Positions 1 through 5,650 of a DNA stretch of 5,950 bases are shown in pieces (position 1 is the first letter of the stretch; the number at the start of each line of letters is the position of its first letter). The notes under the pieces were generated by a model. The model was not told the origin of the DNA and searched no databases. It saw only the letters and a program-made list of their open reading frames with translations. Where the stretch lies: NCBI GenBank assembly GCA_030630015.1, contig DAOVNV010000153.1, positions 1 to 5,950 on the forward strand, written 5' to 3'. The stretch comes from Desulfuromonadales bacterium. Its GTDB lineage: Bacteria > Desulfobacterota > Desulfuromonadia > Desulfuromonadales > BM103. The position numbers and the translations under genes are program-made.

Positions 1-555
1 CACCGGTCGATCTTGTGTGTAGTAAAGCTCTCCCAAACGGAAAAAAGACTGGACATAACCGGGGTTGATTTCGGCAGCACGTTTGTAGGCACGCTCGGCC
101 GCAGGGTAATTATTCATCTGGAAATTGGCAAATCCCAGGCCTGTCCAGGCAACTTCGGGGATCAAGAAAAGCAGGTTCTCAGCGGCCGTCTGAAAAGATG
201 CGGCGGAATCTTCGTAACGCTCCATGGAAAGATACAGTGCACCAAGGTTATTATGGTATTCGGGCTCTCCGCCGCTGAGTTTCAGTGCCTTCAGGTAATG
301 TTTTTCGGCGAGATCGTATGCACGTTTACTCATGTATGCCTGGGCGAGCCCCGAATGAATCTCTATTCTCTGATCATCGAGTTTTTCCGCGATGAGAAAT
401 TCCTGGAGAGCCATGGTAGGACGGCCTTCTTCGAGATAGGAGGACCCCATCAGGTAGTGGTAATCAGCATTTTTCGTGGGTGACTTACCCGCCGGAACGC
501 ACGCAGAAAGGAGAGCGCCAAACAGACACATGGAAATCAGGAGAAACCGTTTCAT
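1..555 (-). CDS. TPR lipoprotein, PilW/PilF-like (3' end outside window)
   Basis: This is the first 185 residues of a tetratricopeptide-repeat lipoprotein; the frame is open to the window edge, so the C-terminus is missing. It starts at the ATG at 553-555. Residues 1-19 form a lipoprotein signal peptide: K2 R3, a hydrophobic stretch, then lipobox L16-S17-A18-C19. Position +2 is Val, not Asp, which fits transport to the outer membrane. After a short linker there are four TPR units (about 30-63, 64-97, 98-133 and 134-167) and the start of a fifth, with typical residues such as the NNLGALYL and AERAYKRAAEINP stretches. This layout matches PilW/PilF lipoproteins, which help the type IV pilus secretin assemble, but TPR lipoproteins have many roles, so the pilus role is inferred. 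The gene lies 16 nt after the preceding ORF and has only a weak Shine-Dalgarno, suggesting translational coupling within the operon. Confidence 0.85.
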   Translation of the reverse strand, partial: MKRFLLISMCLFGALLSACVPAGKSPTKNADYHYLMGSSYLEEGRPTMALQEFLIAEKLDDQRIEIHSGLAQAYMSKRAYDLAEKHYLKALKLSGGEPEYHNNLGALYLSMERYEDSAASFQTAAENLLFLIPEVAWTGLGFANFQMNNYPAAERAYKRAAEINPGYVQSFFRLGELYYTQDRPV

Positions 556-571
556 GAGGAAACCACTTTCA

Positions 572-1339
572 TTAAAGGGAGACCAGGATACGTCCAAGGT
601 TCTCACTGAGTTTCTTACGCCTGGTTTTGATCTCATCTGGCGTCGGCCGCTTTTTCCTGGGAGCAAGGCCAGGTCTTTTGGCACGAAGGCCCTCGACTGC
701 AGCCAGCAATTCATCCACGTCTTCCGTTGCTTCAACGGCCTGAACAGCGGGAACATCTTTTGGTTCGACTGTGACCTGCGCAACCTCAGACCGACGAACA
801 GTTTTCCTGGATGCGGAAGCCTTCACTCCAGGCGACAAAACCTTCTCAGGCGCATCGACTTTTGCAGCGACCTTTCTGGGAACAACCTTCTTTTCAGTAC
901 GCTGCGAAACGACCGTATCCGAGGCCACTGGCACCTTGACCGGCTGTCCCCCTTCGGGCGTCATGCCTTTACGAAGCGGGAGGGATTCCCAGAGTATCTC
1001 CCGGTCGGACTCGTCCATCAATTCGATATCCATATCCGAGAGCAAAAAACCCATTGATTCTACAAAATTCAGGCCCTGATCAAGTATCCCGGCAGCCTTT
1101 TGAGAACTGACCTCACGAGGATCGCTGCAGTAGAAAGCCAGTTGGCTGCTCATGTGGAGATGAAAAACCGCAATCGTGGCAACCAGTTTCCCCACCTGGT
1201 ACTGACAAAGATAAGCACTTGCCTCCTGCGAAGGGAGACCAGGCAGCGCCAACTGGACATCTCGCATGGAGCGAAAGAATTTCAGGGTTTCCGCCGCACC
1301 AACATCCAGTTTTCTGATCGTTTCATCCCATTGAAACAT
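572..1339 (-). CDS. Conserved hypothetical protein with disordered linker and basic tail
   Basis: A 255-residue protein of unknown function. I do not recognise a named domain. The first ~122 residues look globular, with alternating hydrophobic stretches (for example 43-62 and 84-106) and several Met and Cys. Residues ~125-205 are rich in Val, Pro, Lys, Ala and Thr with no hydrophobic core, as in a disordered linker. The last ~50 residues form an acidic helix (206-218) followed by a strongly basic helix (228-255) ending in an LGRIL-type motif that could bind nucleic acid or a partner. There is no signal peptide or membrane segment, so a cytoplasmic location is likely. The ATG at 1337-1339 is preferred because AGGAGG at 1345-1350 sits 5 nt upstream; the in-frame GTG at 1343-1345 would overlap that site. 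It is 15 nt from the kinase gene and 16 nt from the TPR gene, so it is probably in the same operon. Confidence 0.8.
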   Translation of the reverse strand: MFQWDETIRKLDVGAAETLKFFRSMRDVQLALPGLPSQEASAYLCQYQVGKLVATIAVFHLHMSSQLAFYCSDPREVSSQKAAGILDQGLNFVESMGFLLSDMDIELMDESDREILWESLPLRKGMTPEGGQPVKVPVASDTVVSQRTEKKVVPRKVAAKVDAPEKVLSPGVKASASRKTVRRSEVAQVTVEPKDVPAVQAVEATEDVDELLAAVEGLRAKRPGLAPRKKRPTPDEIKTRRKKLSENLGRILVSL

Positions 1340-1344
1340 GCACA

Positions 1345-1350
1345 CCTCCT
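1345..1350 (-). promoter_or_regulatory. Ribosome binding site that fixes the start of the 255-residue protein
   Basis: On the minus strand this reads AGGAGG, 5 nt before the ATG at 1337-1339. A GTG at 1343-1345 in the same frame extends the open frame by two codons, but it overlaps the Shine-Dalgarno itself and so cannot be the start. The site lies in the 15-nt gap after the kinase stop codon. Confidence 0.75.
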
Positions 1351-1354
1351 GATC

Positions 1355-2266
1355 TCAATCGAGCCCTTCAAAATCTGTCAGGGCTTGAAACCTGCGGAAT
1401 CTCTCTTCAATGTCATCCCAGGTCAAATGACGCAAACGATCAAGACTGAAATCCTCAACGGTAAAGGATGCCATGACGCTCCCGAAGACCGTTGCCTTGC
1501 GAATTGCCGCATCACTCAGATTATTGGTTGCCGCAAGATAGCCCACAAATCCGCCGGCAAAAGTATCACCCGCGCCGGTCGGATCGAACACCTCTTCCAG
1601 GGGGTAGGCTGGGGCAGAAAATACGCTATGCTCGCCAAACACGAGGACCCCGTATTCGCCGCGCTTGACGACAAGGGTTTTCGGACCAAACTTGAGGATG
1701 GAGCGGGCCGCCTTGATCAGGTTGGGCTCGTTGGCAAGTTGACGAACTTCTGCTTCATTGATGACCAGAATATCGACATGGCCCAGAGTGTCCACCAGGG
1801 CATCCCGTTTGCCTTCGATCCAGAAGTTCATCGTATCACAGGCAACCAGGCGCGGCCGCTGAACCTGCTTCAAAACCTCCAACTGGAGATGCGGATCGAT
1901 ATTTGCCAGAAAAACGAAGGGGCTGTCCCGGTATATCTCCGGAATCTCCGGATGGAACGACTCAAAAACATTCAGGTGAGTCTCCAGGGTATGTGCCTCG
2001 TTAAGATCATAACCGTATTCCCCTTTCCATCGGAAAGTCTTGCCGGCCCGGGTCTGCAGACCGGACAGGTCAATATTGCGCTCATTCAGGAAAGACTTGT
2101 GTTCCGCAGGAAAATCATCACCGACTACGGCAACAAGTCTCACTGCGGAGAAAAAACTTGCCGCTGTTGAGAAATAAGTTGCTGAGCCGCCGAGCACATC
2201 ATCTCTCTTGCCAAAAGGAGTTTCGACGGAATCAAATGCGACCGAACCGATGACCAGAATGTCCAT
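1355..2266 (-). CDS. PfkB-family carbohydrate/nucleoside kinase
   Basis: A 303-residue ribokinase-like (PfkB) kinase that transfers the ATP gamma-phosphate to a sugar or nucleoside hydroxyl. Visible marks are the N-terminal strand MDILVIGSVAFD (1-12), the substrate-side glycine pair G26-G27 in LGGSATYFS, the NEAE metal/phosphate motif at 170-173, the VKRGEYG strand-turn at 200-206, and the PfkB signature DPTGAGDTFAGG at 228-239 with catalytic base D234. The length is normal for the family. Substrate cannot be assigned: the family includes ribokinase, adenosine kinase, fructokinase and ribose-1-phosphate kinase-like enzymes. The gene lies 58 nt after mtnP, so a role in using a product of nucleoside phosphorolysis is possible but inferred. 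The ATG at 2264-2266 is preceded by a GGATAAGG-like ribosome binding site. A long open frame on the opposite strand (1100-2170) is a shadow of this gene. Confidence 0.9.
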   Translation of the reverse strand: MDILVIGSVAFDSVETPFGKRDDVLGGSATYFSTAASFFSAVRLVAVVGDDFPAEHKSFLNERNIDLSGLQTRAGKTFRWKGEYGYDLNEAHTLETHLNVFESFHPEIPEIYRDSPFVFLANIDPHLQLEVLKQVQRPRLVACDTMNFWIEGKRDALVDTLGHVDILVINEAEVRQLANEPNLIKAARSILKFGPKTLVVKRGEYGVLVFGEHSVFSAPAYPLEEVFDPTGAGDTFAGGFVGYLAATNNLSDAAIRKATVFGSVMASFTVEDFSLDRLRHLTWDDIEERFRRFQALTDFEGLD

Positions 2267-2324
2267 TAAAACCTTATCCTGTCAAGAATATTGAAGTTTT
2301 GCTATTTAAGCAGATAAAACCGCT

Positions 2325-3191
2325 TTATGCAAGATAACGTCCGATCAAAAGATCCAGGTTTTCTCTGGTCTTTTCGGGGATAAGTCCAGCATCCGTCATA
2401 ATTGCGAACTGCAGGGCATTGCCGCAACCACAGGGGCGCTGTCCGGCCAGACGTCCTACGGCCTGCTTGATAATATTTTTTGCCATGGCGACATTCTGCT
2501 TGATAACCGCAAGAACCGCATCGACAGACACATCATCATGTCCATCGTGCCAGCAGTCATAATCGGTCGCAAGAGCGATAGTCGCGTAGCAGATTTCGGC
2601 TTCACGGGCAAGCCGGGCCTCTGGCAGATTGGTCATCCCGATGATATCGACACCCCAACTGCGGTAAATCATCGATTCTGCCCGGGTCGAGAAGTTCGGA
2701 CCCTCGATGCACACGTAGGTCCCTCCCTGGTGTACCGTTGCACCCACATCACGGGCTGCTTCACCCAGGATCTGCGAAAGGTCATTACAGACCGGATCGG
2801 CAAACTGTACATGGGCCACCACACCGTTGCCGAAAAAGGTTGAAGGTCGCTTGCCCTGAGTCCGGTCAAAGAACTGATCGGGGATTACGATATGACCTGG
2901 CACGATCTCCTCTTTCATGCTGCCGACAGCCGAAACTGAGATAATACGCTCGACACCGAGCTTCTTCATGCCGTAAATATTGGCACGATACGGTACTTCG
3001 GAAGGAAGCAGGCGGTGGCCGCGCCCATGCCGGGGCAGGAATACCATGCGCACATCATCCAGTACACCTGTCACATAAGCGTCGCTTGGTTCACCAAAGG
3101 GGGTCTCGAGCCGCACTTCCTCGATACAGGTCAATCCCTCGATATCGTAAAGACCGCTTCCCCCAATCACTCCAACTACCGGTTGCTCCAT
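2325..3191 (-). CDS. mtnP: S-methyl-5'-thioadenosine phosphorylase
   Basis: A 288-residue cytoplasmic nucleoside phosphorylase that splits S-methyl-5'-thioadenosine with phosphate into adenine and methylthioribose-1-phosphate. Related enzymes also accept 5'-deoxyadenosine. Motifs visible: phosphate-loop GGSGLY (10-15), PRHGRGH (53-59) for phosphate binding, SAVGS (87-91), EGPNFSTRAE (163-172), GMTNLPEA (185-192) and ATDYDCWH (208-215). D210 and D212 correspond to the two aspartates that select 6-aminopurines in methylthioadenosine phosphorylases, which favours adenine over hypoxanthine nucleosides. Length is typical of the family. A strong Shine-Dalgarno AAGGAGG (3199-3205) lies 7 nt upstream of the ATG. 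The gene begins 29 nt after the rlmN stop, so the two are probably co-transcribed. A methylthioinosine or general purine phosphorylase is the main alternative; the aspartate pair argues against it. Confidence 0.93.
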   Translation of the reverse strand: MEQPVVGVIGGSGLYDIEGLTCIEEVRLETPFGEPSDAYVTGVLDDVRMVFLPRHGRGHRLLPSEVPYRANIYGMKKLGVERIISVSAVGSMKEEIVPGHIVIPDQFFDRTQGKRPSTFFGNGVVAHVQFADPVCNDLSQILGEAARDVGATVHQGGTYVCIEGPNFSTRAESMIYRSWGVDIIGMTNLPEARLAREAEICYATIALATDYDCWHDGHDDVSVDAVLAVIKQNVAMAKNIIKQAVGRLAGQRPCGCGNALQFAIMTDAGLIPEKTRENLDLLIGRYLA

Positions 3192-3220
3192 AAAATTTCC
3201 TCCTTAATGAACTTAAAGCT

Positions 3221-4285
3221 TTACGGCTTTTTCTCATTGCTCATCGCTCCGCACTCAGCACTAGATTTTCCTTTCAACTGCCCACAAGCAGCTGAAATAT
3301 CCTGCCCTTTACTGGCCCTGCGAATTGCAACGATATTGCGGTCCAGCAAATAAGACTGAAATGCGGAAATGGCTTCTTCCGACGGCGTTTTGAAAGTCGA
3401 TCCGGCATGTTCGTTAAAGGCGATCAGGTTTACCTTTCCCTTGATGCCGTGCAGCAGGCGGACCAGTCTTTTGGCATCGGCGAGACTGTCGTTCACACCG
3501 CTGATCAAAATATATTCAAACGTAATGCGCTGCCTGGAATGCAGCGGGTATTCACGGCATGCGGCCATCAGCTCAGATAGCGGATAACGCCGGTTGATCG
3601 GCATCAGTTCGTTGCGTACGGCGTCGGTCGTTGCATTCAGGGAAACGGCCAGGCCAACCTTGATGCGCCGACCCAGTTCCCGGATTTCCGGGACCAACCC
3701 GCAGGTCGAAAGAGTCACTTTCCTGCTCCCGTAGCCAAAACCGTTATCATCAAACAGAATTTCCAGCGCAGTGATCACATTGTCAAGGTTGTGCAGCGGC
3801 TCGCCCATACCCATCATGACGATGTTGTCGACATCATGCTCGCGACGCACGGCACACACCTGGTTGACAATTTCACTAACGTCCAGGTTGCGCTGCAAGC
3901 CGAAGGTTCCAGTCAGGCAAAAAGCACATTGCATGGCGCAACCGGCCTGGGTCGAAATGCACAACGTGCTGCGCCCACCTTCCATCGGGATCAGGACCGT
4001 CTCGACACTTTGTCCATCGACAAGCCGGAACAGGAACTTTTTCGTTCCATCCTTACTTTCCTCGACCGCTTCAGTGTGCAAATTGGAAATAAACGCCCGA
4101 ACTGACAACTCACTCCGAAACGTCTTGGACAGATCGGTCATGTCTGCAAAATCAGTCACGCCGCGCTGGTAAATCCAGCGCATGATCTGACCGGCTCGAA
4201 AGCGCTCCTTGCCCAAGCCTTCGAGGAAGGCGGTGAGCTGTTTATAATCAAGGTTTTTCAGGTCGGTAAGCTTTTGTTGACTCAT
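3221..4285 (-). CDS. rlmN: Dual-specificity 23S rRNA / tRNA adenine-C2 methyltransferase
   Basis: A 354-residue radical SAM enzyme that methylates C2 of A2503 in 23S rRNA and of A37 in some tRNAs. The N-terminal RNA-recognition domain covers about residues 7-75. The radical SAM cluster motif is C116-x3-C120-x2-C123, with the catalytic cysteine C109 seven residues before it, the spacing found in E. coli RlmN (C118 and C125). The MGMGEP motif lies at 158-163. The methyl-carrying cysteine is C334 near the C-terminus, so both catalytic cysteines are present. The ATG at 4283-4285 is chosen because the protein then begins MSQQKLTDLKNLD, directly before the conserved domain; the frame stays open upstream to a TTG at 4366 without added homology. 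No good Shine-Dalgarno precedes it, so the start is the least certain part. It is the first gene of the five-gene run. Cfr, the related A2503 C8 methyltransferase, is less likely given the genomic setting and the housekeeping neighbours. Confidence 0.94.
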   Translation of the reverse strand: MSQQKLTDLKNLDYKQLTAFLEGLGKERFRAGQIMRWIYQRGVTDFADMTDLSKTFRSELSVRAFISNLHTEAVEESKDGTKKFLFRLVDGQSVETVLIPMEGGRSTLCISTQAGCAMQCAFCLTGTFGLQRNLDVSEIVNQVCAVRREHDVDNIVMMGMGEPLHNLDNVITALEILFDDNGFGYGSRKVTLSTCGLVPEIRELGRRIKVGLAVSLNATTDAVRNELMPINRRYPLSELMAACREYPLHSRQRITFEYILISGVNDSLADAKRLVRLLHGIKGKVNLIAFNEHAGSTFKTPSEEAISAFQSYLLDRNIVAIRRASKGQDISAACGQLKGKSSAECGAMSNEKKP

Positions 4286-4336
4286 TATCAATAACCGGTA
4301 GAAATGGTTTAACCACTTAGAACAATAGAGCATCGA

Positions 4337-4366
4337 ATTGTAACCGAGCGCCCCTCGTGGATACAA
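4337..4366 (-). promoter_or_regulatory. rlmN: Candidate sigma70-type promoter for rlmN operon
   Basis: On the minus strand, TTGTAT (4361-4366) and TACAAT (4337-4342) are separated by 18 bp and lie about 50 nt before the rlmN start, downstream of the ndk terminator. The -10 matches consensus at 5 of 6 positions; the -35 is weak. A second option is a perfect TATAAT at 4381-4386, which lacks a convincing -35. A promoter is expected here because the preceding gene ends in an intrinsic terminator, but which site is used cannot be decided from sequence. Confidence 0.4.
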
Positions 4367-4408
4367 GCATCAAGCACATCATTATAAAAAGGGTCTGCGG
4401 ATACTAGA

Positions 4409-4432
4409 AAACCCGGAGTTTCCTCCGGGTTT
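4409..4432 (-). terminator. ndk: Rho-independent terminator of ndk
   Basis: A perfect 10-bp stem (4409-4418 paired with 4423-4432) rich in GC encloses a 4-nt loop. On the minus strand the stem ends in a GGGTTTTCT-like U-rich tail. It lies 50 nt beyond the ndk stop codon and ahead of rlmN, separating ndk from the following operon. Confidence 0.85.
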
Positions 4433-4482
4433 CTAAAACGGGTGAAGCGACACCTTCATCCCTGACTTCTGGATTCTGTTCT

Positions 4483-4896
4483 TTACAGCAGTTCCAGACC
4501 CGAGAAGAAATAAGGGATTTCAAAGGCGGACGTCTCGGGAGCATCGGAACCGTGTGTAGCGTTCTCACCGATATTCGAACCAAACTCTTTGCGCAGGGTT
4601 CCCTCGACCGCTTCCGCGGGGTTGGTTGCGCCCATCAGGTCGCGCCATTTCAAGATGGCGCCGTCCGCTTCCAGCACCATGACGACGCAGGGGCCGCTGC
4701 TCATAAAGTTGGTCAGTTCACCGAAAAAGGGACGTTCCTTGTGCACGTAATAAAAACCCTCAGCTTCAATTTTGCTCATGTAGATTTTCTTCAGCCCGGC
4801 AACCTTGAAACCTTCAGAGTAAATGCGCGCAAGAATTTTTCCAGCGTTGCCTGCAGCAAAGGCATCAGGCTTGATAATTGCGAATGTGCGTTCCAT
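4483..4896 (-). CDS. ndk: Nucleoside diphosphate kinase
   Basis: A 137-residue nucleoside diphosphate kinase, which balances NTP and dNTP pools by passing the ATP gamma-phosphate through a phosphohistidine to other NDPs. The catalytic H115 sits in the NATHGSDAPE signature (112-121). Other active-site residues appear at the expected places: K9 in IIKPDAF, Y49, F57 in RPFF, R85, T91, R102 and N112, each two lower than in the E. coli enzyme. Length is typical for the bacterial enzyme. A GGAGG Shine-Dalgarno (4903-4907) lies 6 nt before the ATG. The gene has its own promoter-like sequence upstream and a clear intrinsic terminator downstream, so it is likely transcribed alone at a steady level. 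Identification is very secure. Confidence 0.97.
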   Translation of the reverse strand: MERTFAIIKPDAFAAGNAGKILARIYSEGFKVAGLKKIYMSKIEAEGFYYVHKERPFFGELTNFMSSGPCVVMVLEADGAILKWRDLMGATNPAEAVEGTLRKEFGSNIGENATHGSDAPETSAFEIPYFFSGLELL

Positions 4897-4938
4897 GACT
4901 ATCCTCCATGTATAAATGTGTGGTTCGGAAAACAGGAG

Positions 4939-4967
4939 CTTTTATCATTCCGGCCATCAAAAGTCAA
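4939..4967 (-). promoter_or_regulatory. ndk: Sigma70-type promoter of ndk
   Basis: On the minus strand, TTGACT (4962-4967, 5 of 6 to consensus) and TAAAAG (4939-4944, 4 of 6) are separated by 17 bp and lie about 45 nt before the ndk start codon. Spacing and position fit a housekeeping promoter, with a short leader carrying the GGAGG site. Confidence 0.6.
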
Positions 4968-4996
4968 GCGTATGGCCCACGACGGGAAGGGATCGA

Positions 4997-5025
4997 CATA
5001 AAAATCTACCCCAGGCGAACCTGAG
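4997..5025 (-). terminator. Possible intrinsic terminator of the 80-residue gene
   Basis: On the minus strand a 6-bp stem (CTCAGG with CCTGGG, one G-T pair) closes a TTCG tetraloop at 5010-5025. It is followed after five bases by a run of five T (5004-5000). It lies about 145 nt beyond the stop of the 80-residue gene and just before the ndk promoter. The stem is short and the T-run is offset, so this is only moderately supported. Confidence 0.4.
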
Positions 5026-5035
5026 CTCTAGTATC

Positions 5036-5067
5036 CCGTGAAAAAAGTCCATAGCAGAATCTAGAAG
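5036..5067 (+). repeat. Imperfect direct repeat, copy 1 (downstream of the 80-residue gene)
   Basis: This 32-bp stretch matches 5498-5529 at 25 of 32 aligned positions without gaps. The core 5047-5067 matches 5509-5529 at 18 of 21, including an exact 11-bp run catagcagaat. Its partner lies 462 bp away, and the two copies bracket the 80-residue gene and its promoter. The origin is unknown; it could be an old duplication or the scar of an insertion. Confidence 0.55.
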
Positions 5068-5170
5068 GATAATTCTGGTTGAGAACGAAGTTGTTTCGAG
5101 AAGATGGCCAGACTTGACCATGGTTTCTGAAGTATCTGCACTACTGAATACAAAGCAGACTTGCAGATAT

Positions 5171-5413
5171 CTAATGTTGAGTTATACGCCGTTCGGGACC
5201 ATGGTATGCATGACAGCTGTATCCAGCCTTGCAGTTGACCCTGACCGGATCGACCCCGACCGTTACCCATCCGCTGGATCGTTTGAATTTCACAACGCGG
5301 TTGCTGTTCAGGAGAACATCGAGGGCACGTGGGGGAAAGTGATGGTAAGTACCGTCCCTGAGGATTACGTCAATGTGCATATGCCGTGTTACATTCAGGG
5401 TTGTTTGCCGCAT
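5171..5413 (-). CDS. Small hypothetical protein with GPERR motif
   Basis: An 80-residue soluble protein of unknown function. Residues 12-60 look like a compact beta-rich fold: a strand (13-18), a turn RDGTY, a helix (29-37), then FKRSSGWV (43-50) and VGVDPVR (52-58). The tail carries GPERR (72-76). From general familiarity, small Desulfuromonadales proteins share a GWV..G.DP.R...GPERR pattern; I cannot confirm the family by search. Two cysteines (C61, C67) lie in the segment between these motifs, but do not form a recognisable metal site. The ATG at 5411-5413 is preferred because GGGGAGGTGA lies upstream with about 8 nt spacing, while the in-frame GTG at 5420-5422 overlaps that site. It stands alone, with a candidate promoter upstream, and is bracketed by the direct repeat pair. 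Confidence 0.7.
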   Translation of the reverse strand: MRQTTLNVTRHMHIDVILRDGTYHHFPPRALDVLLNSNRVVKFKRSSGWVTVGVDPVRVNCKAGYSCHAYHGPERRITQH

Positions 5414-5420
5414 ATCGCTC

Positions 5421-5428
5421 ACCTCCCC
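5421..5428 (-). promoter_or_regulatory. Ribosome binding site that supports and fixes the 80-residue gene start
   Basis: On the minus strand this reads GGGGAGGT, continuing GA, a near-perfect match to the 16S rRNA 3' end. It sits about 8 nt before the ATG at 5411-5413. It is the main reason for treating this short frame as a real gene and for rejecting the GTG at 5420-5422. Confidence 0.7.
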
Positions 5429-5444
5429 GTTAGAAATTCTTTAC

Positions 5445-5473
5445 AATTTAACACGTTACAGCATCATCGGCAA
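5445..5473 (-). promoter_or_regulatory. Candidate promoter of the 80-residue gene
   Basis: On the minus strand, TTGCCG (5468-5473) and TAAATT (5445-5450) each match the sigma70 consensus at 4 of 6 positions and are spaced by 17 bp, about 30 nt before the start codon in an AT-rich stretch. Support is modest. Confidence 0.35.
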
Positions 5474-5497
5474 GTAAAAAGAATGCCTGTTTTTGCT

Positions 5498-5529
5498 CCG
5501 GGGGATAAGTTCATAGCAGAATTTTGAAG
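5498..5529 (+). repeat. Imperfect direct repeat, copy 2 (upstream of the 80-residue gene)
   Basis: Partner of 5036-5067, in the same orientation, with 25 of 32 positions identical. It lies about 25 bp upstream of the candidate -35 element of the 80-residue gene, so it could also hold an operator site shared with the other copy. Confidence 0.55.
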
Positions 5530-5599
5530 CAAGATTTGGGATAAAATCAATGTTATTTCAGGCAGATATCTTAGTCAGACCCCGAGGAGGCACCCCGAA

Positions 5600-5650
5600 G
5601 TGGCCACGGTTGTTGGTAAGTTTGGCGGCACAAAGGGGCACCCTCTTTAA
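5600..5650 (+). pseudogene. Possible 5' fragment of an aspartokinase gene
   Basis: A plus-strand frame of 16 codons begins with GTG at 5600, 9 nt after a good Shine-Dalgarno GAGGAGG (5584-5590). It encodes MATVVGKFGGTKGHPL and then a stop. The first eleven residues match the start of aspartokinases, whose N-terminal nucleotide-binding loop has the form VV.KFGGTS (compare IVVSKFGGTSVAD in E. coli LysC). The match ends at residue 12, at the left arm of the leuD hairpin (5631), and no further aspartokinase sequence follows. The likely reading is the truncated start of a gene cut by rearrangement. A chance match, or a short peptide gene in its own right, remains possible because the resemblance covers only about eight key residues. 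Confidence 0.35.

Noticed and set aside
13..483. Plus-strand open frame of 156 codons at the left edge
   Set aside because: It is antisense to the TPR lipoprotein, whose lipobox and repeats are unmistakable on the minus strand.
476..1057. Plus-strand open frame of 193 codons opposite the 255-residue protein
   Set aside because: It is a shadow of the minus-strand gene, which has a strong ribosome binding site and operon spacing; the translation is rich in Arg, Phe and His without a pattern.
1100..2170. Long plus-strand open frame of 356 codons opposite the kinase gene and the start of the hypothetical gene
   Set aside because: It is antisense to a clear PfkB kinase with all family motifs; its own translation shows no recognisable domain.
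2267..2324. Weak stem-loop in the 58-nt gap between mtnP and the kinase
   Set aside because: The stem is AT-rich and interrupted, with no T-run after it, so it does not support a terminator or break in the operon.
4286..4366. Upstream extension of rlmN to a TTG at 4366 or an ATG at 4331-4333
   Set aside because: The added residues do not resemble RlmN proteins and overlap the candidate promoter; the family pattern begins right after the ATG at 4283-4285.
4399..5036. Exact 10-bp inverted repeat GGATACTAGA (4399-4408) and its complement (5027-5036) on either side of ndk
   Set aside because: A 10-bp match over this distance is plausible by chance, it does not extend further, and nothing between suggests a mobile unit.
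5061..5270. Minus-strand open frame of 69 codons partly overlapping the 80-residue gene
   Set aside because: It overlaps the better-supported gene in another frame and lacks a ribosome binding site or conserved pattern.
5114..5527. Plus-strand open frame of 137 codons across the small-gene region
   Set aside because: It is opposite the 80-residue gene, has no good Shine-Dalgarno and shows no motif; the minus-strand frame has a near-ideal ribosome binding site.
5540..5630. GC-rich stretch with small stems, considered as a riboswitch or tRNA
   Set aside because: I could not match it to conserved cores of cyclic-di-GMP, lysine, guanidine or other riboswitches I know, nor to a tRNA cloverleaf.
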